In this document: one piece after another, positions 57,113 to 64,000 of the stretch | Position numbering within the stretch: the first letter of the stretch is position 1 | Layout: each line of letters starts with the position of its first letter | Assembly: GCA_030407005.1 (NCBI GenBank) | Contig: JAUDYN010000001.1 | Span: 3,162,001 to 3,226,000 of the forward strand | Source: Desarmillaria ectypa | Lineage: Eukaryota > Basidiomycota > Agaricomycetes > Agaricales > Physalacriaceae | Direction: 5' to 3' | DNA length: 64,000 nucleotides | Position numbers and translations under genes: made by a program | The notes under the pieces: generated by a model | Told to the model about the DNA's origin: nothing | Seen by the model: the letters and a program-made list of their open reading frames with translations, nothing else | The model's database searches: none

Positions 57113-59643
57113 ATGGGCTCCAACGAAGAAAAGGGAACGAAAACGAAGCCTGAAGTCTCCACCGATGTCGAACCTGCTAACGACACTACCGGACAACCTA
57201 CGCTCGCACGTCAACTAAAGAACCGACATATTGCAATGATCAGGTGCGTGAAGAGTTCCGTTTTACGTCGTCTTTGCACTGAATTTTGGTTGTGTCGTAG
57301 TATTGGAGGTAGGTTTCGTATATTTCTTTTCTATTCTCGCTGACATCGCTTTCTTGTAGGCGTCATCGGTACCGGATTGTTTTTGGGTGCGCTCAAGTCA
57401 GACTTGAAGACGCCCAGCTAACAGAATGCCTCAGGAACTGCCACATCTCTGAAAAATGGTGGTCCAATCGGTACTTAGCCCTCATCGAAAACAATTATTC
57501 AATATTCTCATGTTCTTGAAGGCCTTCTACTGGGTTATTTGACCCTTGGAACAATATGCTGGAGTGTCATGGTACCCAACGTTTACTCACACGTCTGGAA
57601 CTTTTGATTATCTGCCAACAGGTTTCTCTGGGAGAGATGGTCGCCTACCTACCCATCCCTGGTGGCCACATTAAGCTGGCCGAGCGATTCGTGGACCGTG
57701 CATTGAGTTTTGCCATGGGTTGGAATTACTGGCGTGTCTGATGACCATGTGACTATGAAAAGACTCTAACGTATTTCATACAACAGGTATAACTGGGTAA
57801 TCTTCATGCCTACTGAACTCAGTGCGGCATCCATCATTGTCCAATACTGGAATAAGGGTGTCAACACTGCCGTGTGGATAACAATTGGGTTGGTTCTTGT
57901 CATCACCATTAACATGATGGGTGCTGGGGCATACGGTGAAGCAGAATTTATCTTCGCGTAAGTCGCATAGACCCTCACTTAGACATTCCTTCCAATCCAA
58001 GGTGTCACAGATCCATCAAGATCATTACGATTACCGGGTTGATCATCCTCGGAATCGTGCTTGATCTTGGAGGTGAGATTTCTTCTAGTCACGGCGGAGG
58101 TGTTATACGATCTGTGTCTTACTAGGTGGTCCAAACCACGATCGAATTGGGTTCAGATACTGGAAGAACCCAGGACCATTTGTTAACTACGATGATATAT
58201 CTGGCGATACAGGCAAGTTCTTAGGATGGTATGTCAATGTCTGCGTTTTTAAGCACCTGATCCCGCTGATCGCAAATCTATTCAGGTGGTCTGTGATGTC
58301 ACAAGCAGCCTTCGCATTTGTTGGCACGGAAATCGTTGCTGTAAGTGTGGTCAATGTTGTTTGTGGGCTTCTTTGATTCAGAAATCTTCAGATCGCCGCG
58401 GGAGAAGCAAAAAACCCAAGGTCTTGACTTCGTTTTCCGTTATCGTCCCTGAGCTAACTTGTCAAATTTTTCAGACGCAATTTGCCTAAAGCTATCAGGA
58501 GGGTATATATCCGTATTCTTTTGTTTTACATTGGAGGTGAGGCCTACCAATGTTTACTCGACTGTCGGGCTAATGTTGAGTAGGTACAACAATCATCGGA
58601 CTTCTGGTCCCTTCGAATGACTCGCGACTTGACTTGAGTGACGGTACTGCGGCTTCTTCGCCTTTCGTCATCGCCATAAAGAACGCTGGCATTGGAGGGC
58701 TTCCATCTGTACGTTGTCTATCTCATGCTCTAGATGTCCTTCTTAAATCTTATTTCAGGTCATCAACGCTGCACTTCTGACGTCGGCTTGGTCTGCAGCT
58801 TCTAGCGACCTTTACACTAGTTCCCGAGCACTCTGTAAGCCTCTCACTTGTTCGAGCTATCCCTATTATCCTTATAGCTTCTCAGACGGTCTGGCTGTTG
58901 CTGGAAACGCTCCCAAGATCTTCATGCGCACAACTCGCACAGGCTTGCCTTACGCTTCGGTCATTTTCTGTTCTCTATTTGGAACCCTAGCCTATATGGC
59001 TTCTAGCAGCGGGGCAGGCGATGTGTTTGAGTGGTTCGTCAACATGACGTCGGTACGATGGACGCCTTCTTTATCTTGAGATTTGGCAATTAAACAACCG
59101 ACAGGTCGCTGGTTTATTGACTTGGCTTGGGATCTGTGTTACCTATATTCGGTTCTACAGTGGCCTCAAATCTCAGGGTTATGATAGAAGTAAATTTCCA
59201 TTCAGCGCAAGGTTCCAACCCATACCGGCGTGGTACGGTCTAATTGCCTCCTTCGTAATCTGTTTCGTGAGTTGGAGAATCTCACTTATCTTTATCCTGT
59301 TAACCATGTGTGTGCAGTTTAGTGGATGGAGCGTCTTCCTCAAGGGCCACTGGGCGCAAGACACCTTCGTGACAAATTACTTCCCTTTGATGCTCTTCCC
59401 CGTCATGTATCTCGGCGCCAAGTTCTACTATAAGCAACCTTTCGTCAGATCCAAGGACATGGACTTCGTTACAAATATCGCTGAAATCGAAGCCGATACG
59501 TATGTCTCCGGCACATTGAAATTTGTATGCCTCTAATTTCGTTTATAGATATGACGAACCTCTACCTAAGAACAAAATAGAAGCCTTCTGGCAATGGCTT
59601 GTAAGTCGTCTCATGTACCTTCTTCCGATAGAATGTTTTCTAA
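57113..59643 (+). CDS. Amino-acid permease (APC superfamily, YAT type)
   Basis: ATG 57113 gives MGSNEEKGTKTKPEVSTDVE, then LARQLKNRHIAMIS joined to IGGVIGTGLFLG, the signature start of fungal amino-acid permeases (helix 1). Later exons read VSLGEMVAYLPIPGGHIKLA, ALSFAMGWNYWYNWV, TELSAASIIVQYWN, IKIITITGLIILGIVLDLGG, GEAKNPRRNLPKAI, TSAWSAASSDLYTSSRALYG, MRTTRTGLPYASVIFCSLFG and SGWSVFLKGHWAQDTF, about 12 membrane helices, and the stop is in a last short exon (59641-59643) or just before it. It moves amino acids with protons at the plasma membrane; the substrate range is not visible. Over ten introns. Confidence 0.9.
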
Positions 59644-60526
59644 TTCGTTCAATGAAGATGTAATGTCAGTGTTGTGAGCATATGCATATGTGGTCCCAAT
59701 TTTTCCATTTTTTTCCCACGCAGCTGTCCACCGAGATGTCTGTAGTGGAAGGGACGAAGGCGTAGTCGGACACAATAAATCAAGTTTGTCCTCCCAATTT
59801 CTTGGACAAGTAGCTATCATATAACGCAAATATAATCTTGTAAATCTCATCGTTGAGTACTCGGTGACAGGTGGGGTACTCACATACCTTCTTCACGATA
59901 GATAATAGTACACAGCAAGAGATTGGTGTCGTGATGGCTTTCAAAATCCATCGCAATTGCGAGGGCTCGGACTGACGCGCCACTTATCCGTAAAAGGCAA
60001 TTAGCCGCCACACCTGACTCGACCCGATCGAAAATTTGTTTTTCCGATGATTGATCGAGACGGTTCGAACCACTACTGCAGCTTCTAACCAACTTCTAAC
60101 GCCCATTCACAAGCCATCGAACTTCGCTGTTCTGACTGGCATATACAACCTAGAAGCACATGCTGCGGCCGGAGATGCTCAAACGCGTCAGCATCATCGT
60201 CAAGTATGATGGTGCCGAGTCATTCATTTCTCTTCTTTCGGTCTCTTGCGCGCGTGCCCGGTCCTAGGGGAAAGCAAAAAAAAAAATCTCACTTCAAATC
60301 CGTGTTAGCCGGTTCCGACCATCAAAAAAATATATCCTTCGATACTCCTGACGCGATGTCGTCGAGGAATGCAAAACTGCGATGATACGACCCATACATG
60401 CTTCGTCGCATTTGTTGATGCATCATCGTCAAGGAGAGGGTATTTGGACGGCTCATGCACGTAAAGGTATCAAAACATGGAATAGAAGATAATGGGTGGC
60501 GATTCCGCCCCGCCATTTTCAAGCCA
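59644..60526. other. Intergenic between permease and GMC oxidoreductase
   Basis: No gene was found. A poly-A run (about 60277-60287) and short frames only. The 5' UTR of the GMC gene may begin within the last 100 bp. Confidence 0.5.
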
Positions 60527-63238
60527 ATGCCTATCGTTTCGACTGCCGTATTTCTCGCTGTACAGTTCGACTACCTCATCGTCGGTGGAGGAACCAGTGG
60601 TCTCTGTGTTGCTGCCAGGTCAGTTTTTTCTTTTCTGTTTATCTCTGGAATGGAGGCCTACATATCTAACGCAGATTGAGCGAAGACAAAAATGTCGTAG
60701 TCGGCGTCCTCGAAGCGGGAGGCTATGACCCCGATCTGCCTGAGATTGCGGTTCCAGGTCAGTGATGTCTCACCTGTGTATATCCCATATAAGTCGTACT
60801 GAAGTATCTCTTAGGGTTGGTAGGGCATACGATGGCACATCCTGTCTATGACTGGACATTTTTCAGTGAGCCGCAAGTCCACGCGAACGGCAGGTCGATA
60901 TTACAGTCTCGCGGCAAAGGACTAGGCGGGTCCTCTCAGGCAAGATTTCTGGCGGGATCGGCGAGTCCCTCAACTCACGTCCCCGATCCTTGCAGAATAA
61001 CTTTCTAGGCACGCTTCGCCCATCAAAGGAGGAGTTTGATGCGCTTGAAGAACTTGGAAACGAGGGATGGAACTGGAATTCTCTTCTAGAATCAATGAAA
61101 AAGGTACGCTCGTTTCTTTTACGTCTTAGACGCGACTGAAATAGTTTTGTTGATCGTCCTTTAGAGCGAACACACCCTCAAGCATAATTTCTGCCCGAAT
61201 AACGATAAAATGTTTTCCATTCCTCCAGATCCACAATTCCACGGGCAGGGAGGTATGAAACTTAAAATCTAGCCTGATGACTTGCCAATTATGCCTTAGG
61301 ACCTATCATGAAATCACTATTCCCAGCCTCCATCCCCCCTATACACGCAGCCTTGTTTGATGCAGCAGAAAACCTAGGTGTGGCGAGATGCGCCGAAACA
61401 GTGAGAAAAATTGTGGTTTCCACAGATTTATGCGTAAAACAGCATCTTCAGGGACATGGTGTCGTGCTCGGTTCGATGCCTGTATTTACGACTGTCGATA
61501 CTCGTACCGCCACTCGATCTTATGCGGCATCAGGGTATTACAAACCTAATGCCGATCGTTCAAACTTATTGATCCTTACTGAAGCCCAGGCAACAAGGGT
61601 AAGTCTGATAGTTGTTGGTTGAATTAGGTGCATCCTTATGAATTCCCAAGGTCATCCTGGAAGACCAAAAAGACGGCAAGAAAAAAGCGGTCGGTGTCGA
61701 ATTCATAAGAGACGGTAGTTGGTTATCAAGCTCAGTTCGGAAAGAAGTGATACTATCTGCCGGTATGTCTGGTATCTTTCAGTCGACCCTAGCTAAGGCA
61801 TGAGTTATAGGATCATTCCAAAGCCCCCAGCTTCTCGAGGTTCGTCGCATGAACTTAGCATTCCCATTCGCCTGCTGATTACGTCGAGCTATTAGCTCTC
61901 TGGCATCGGTAATCCGGATATTCTAAACATGCACGGCATCGAAACATTAATAAACCTTCCGGAGGTTGGCGAAAATCTACGTACGTAGTGCTTAGCTATC
62001 TGCAGAGTCTTACTTCTCTGACTAAGTTTTGATTGATGCAGAGGATCATACCATGATCTTCACCATCGCGGAGGTTGATGAAGCCATGGACACAATGGAG
62101 CTCTTACTTGAGCCACACCAGCAACGAAAACATGCCGAACTCTAGTGATTTTTTGTTCCATCAGATGTCGCGCAATAACGCTAACAATATTTCTGTGGCA
62201 GTAAAAACCAGCGAGGCATGTTGGCGTCCGTACCGACATCGGGATCCATATTTTTAGAACCATCAAAGTTGGGCAACGTAGAAGAGCTGGGCGCCTGGAG
62301 GGACCTAGCTGATAGTCAATGTAGCTCCTACTTATCGAGCATTAGATATCCTCGTCTCAAGAAAGGGATTCAAAAACAGTACAAGCTGCAGAAGGAGTGG
62401 CTCTCTTGCAACAAACAGGCCGAGGGAGAGTAAGTACCGTAACCTCTATTTAAATGGCCTAACAACCTCGCTCATATTTTTTCTAGAATCATATTCTTCA
62501 ATGGCCATTATCCTTCTGCGGAATTACAACCTAGGTTAGGGAAGCGATACATCTCCCTCAGCGCCGCCCTTATGCATCCCCTTTCTCGTGGTACCGTTCA
62601 CATCAAATCCTCAAATCCCTTGGACCCACCCGCGATTGATCCAAATTATTTCGCGAATGATGCTGATGTAGAGATGACGCTACGCATCCTCAGACTCGCG
62701 TTCAAACTCCAAGAGACTGCGCCGCTGTGTGACGTTATCAAGGAGCGTGTGAGTCCTTCAAAGGAGGTCCTTGAAGGTAATGTACAGGATGAAAAACTCA
62801 AAGAATACATCAAGAACACGTTCAGTTCCGTTTTCCATCCTGTTGGCACTGCTGCTATGATGTCGCGGGAGCTCGGGGGCGTGGTGGACGATAAATTGAT
62901 AGTATACGGGACGTCGAATCTTCGTGTGGTCTGTCTTCGTTGAGATTACTAGTATTTCAAGTACCTTCTGTTGATGTCATCTTCTGCAGGTCGATCTTTC
63001 TATACTCCCCATGGTACAATTTTAAACTTTACTTCTGAACTCCGTAACTCAAGAGTCTTTAGGAGCTAGCATGTCATACGCAGTCTATCGCCTACGCAAT
63101 TGGTGAAAAGGTACGCATTATTTCCCTCCTGAAAACCTTGTGGAATGATGATACGTATTTTGACAGGCAGCAGATATCATTCGTGGCGTACAGATACAGC
63201 CTGCTTATGCACCACGAAGTGCATTATCTTTGCTTTGA
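60527..63238 (+). CDS. GMC oxidoreductase, aryl-alcohol-oxidase-like (AA3); one doubtful junction
   Basis: ATG 60527 gives MPIVSTAVFLAVQFDYLIVG and the FAD-binding GGGTSG. Exons continue LEAGGYDPDLPEI, RGKGLGGSS, then a GC-AG intron, FLGTLRPSKEEFDALEELG, ATRSYAASGYYKPNADRSN, KEVILSAG, SFQSPQLLELSGIGNP, LPEVGENLQDHT, RGMLASVPTSGSIFLEPSK, MHPLSRGTVHIKSSNPLDPP, HPVGTAAMM (catalytic His) and ACHTQSIAYAIGEKAADII, TGA at 63236-63238. It oxidises alcohols with FAD and makes H2O2; no secretory signal is evident. After HAEL (62141-62145) the frame meets TAG TGA and I could not find an intron that joins to RGMLAS in phase; the extra segment near 61390-61470 is also unclear. Confidence 0.8.
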
Positions 63239-64000
63239 ATGTTTATTTGGCATCGATGCGCGTCGATGAAACCCGCGCGTAACATATATGCATTACTTTG
63301 CCTGCTTATATTGGATGCTAATAATTAAAGTAGATCACCATGAGATATAGACCAAAGTAATTTATAATTTGTCGAGGCAGTCGAAGCACTCCCATATATT
63401 CTATATTGTAGACAGTCAAGACCTTCTTAAATACCATTGGAACTTGGGCAACAAAATCCATCTGCATCCATTCAGGATAGGCTTGGGGATAAGCCATGTC
63501 CATGTACAATCCAATAAACACAAATATATAACCAGTGCCAGCTACCCGGCACAGTTAGGGAAGATAGGTCAAGGAGAGCTTTTCACCCATGCCGCCCGAG
63601 TTCTGCCAGTACCTATCGCGGAGATATGTACTTGACTCGGATAAAGTAGTGCCTCATCTATCTCGCAACACGGGCGGCTTCATCCCTAAAGCTTCGCCGT
63701 TGATACTTTGAACAAACCCGGCCGATCCCGCATACGCGAGGAAAAAGAAAAGGCAACGGTATCGCAGAATTTGTGCGATTGGTACCGTGCACTAATCTGG
63801 CATATCGCTAAGAGGTATTTGTGTTCCTTGTGCTCTACTTTCGGTAATGAAGGGGCTTATTGAAGCTCAGACCTCAGAGAACCTGGGTTTCGCAACGTGA
63901 TAAATAGTTGAAATTCGTCTCGTGTTTTTGGGGATGCATCACATGGGATACCTGGACTACCTAACTCTGCCTCGGTTGCAGAGCTATTAGTCTCATGCGC
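63239..64000. other. Right-end region, no convincing gene
   Basis: Only short frames are visible. A minus-strand frame at 63318-63521 contains a hydrophobic stretch and could be an exon of something reaching further right, but splice sites and family resemblance are lacking. Confidence 0.4.

Noticed and set aside
1..64000. tRNA, rRNA or CRISPR features
   Set aside because: Scanning by eye found no cloverleaf with plausible arms, no rRNA sequence and no regularly spaced repeats; a tRNAscan run would be decisive for tRNA.

Overview
The window is nuclear DNA of a filamentous basidiomycete, most likely a plant-matter-degrading agaricomycete. The genes are dense in introns of about 45-60 bp with GT-AG ends (a few GC-AG). 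The gene set is fungal: SEY1, MDM31, an RVS161-type BAR protein, RRP46, an AA9 monooxygenase, pectinases and a GMC oxidoreductase. The species cannot be named from the sequence. All exon models were read by eye from reading frame, splice signals and remembered family sequence; none is confirmed by transcripts.

Layout. (1) 1-619: the 5' end of a minus-strand gene that runs off the left edge. (2) 2.64-16.92 kb: a transposon nest. An RNase H-like gene is split by a Ty1/copia element (2744-16286, TSD GTTAC). That element holds a Ty3/gypsy chromovirus (2983-11561, TSD GAATA) in the last codons of its pol and a solo LTR (14960-15353, TSD TATAA) inside its Gag zinc knuckle. The coding parts are full of transition-type stops. 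(3) 18.1-31.1 kb: a GH76 mannanase-like gene, a Bax-inhibitor-family membrane protein, an Irc3-like protein with eroded helicase motifs, a SAM methyltransferase, MDM31, and a pectin methylesterase. (4) 31.9-43 kb: a polygalacturonase divergent from the esterase, RRP46, a secreted protein of unknown function, a large disordered coiled-coil protein, and an expansin-like DPBB protein. (5) 43-63.3 kb: an RVS161-like BAR protein, an AA9 monooxygenase, SEY1, acetoacetyl-CoA synthetase, tandem helix-hairpin-helix gene copies, an amino-acid permease and a GMC oxidoreductase.

Functionally the window mixes housekeeping genes with secreted enzymes for plant polymers: pectin (CE8 and GH28 as a divergent pair), cellulose (AA9, DPBB) and possibly mannan (GH76), plus one GMC oxidase. 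I see no biosynthetic cluster, CRISPR array, rRNA or tRNA gene. The observations most worth following are the eroded Irc3-like protein, the nest with its CpG-transition decay, the divergent pectinase pair, the GC-AG introns and microexon, and the partly duplicated HhH gene.
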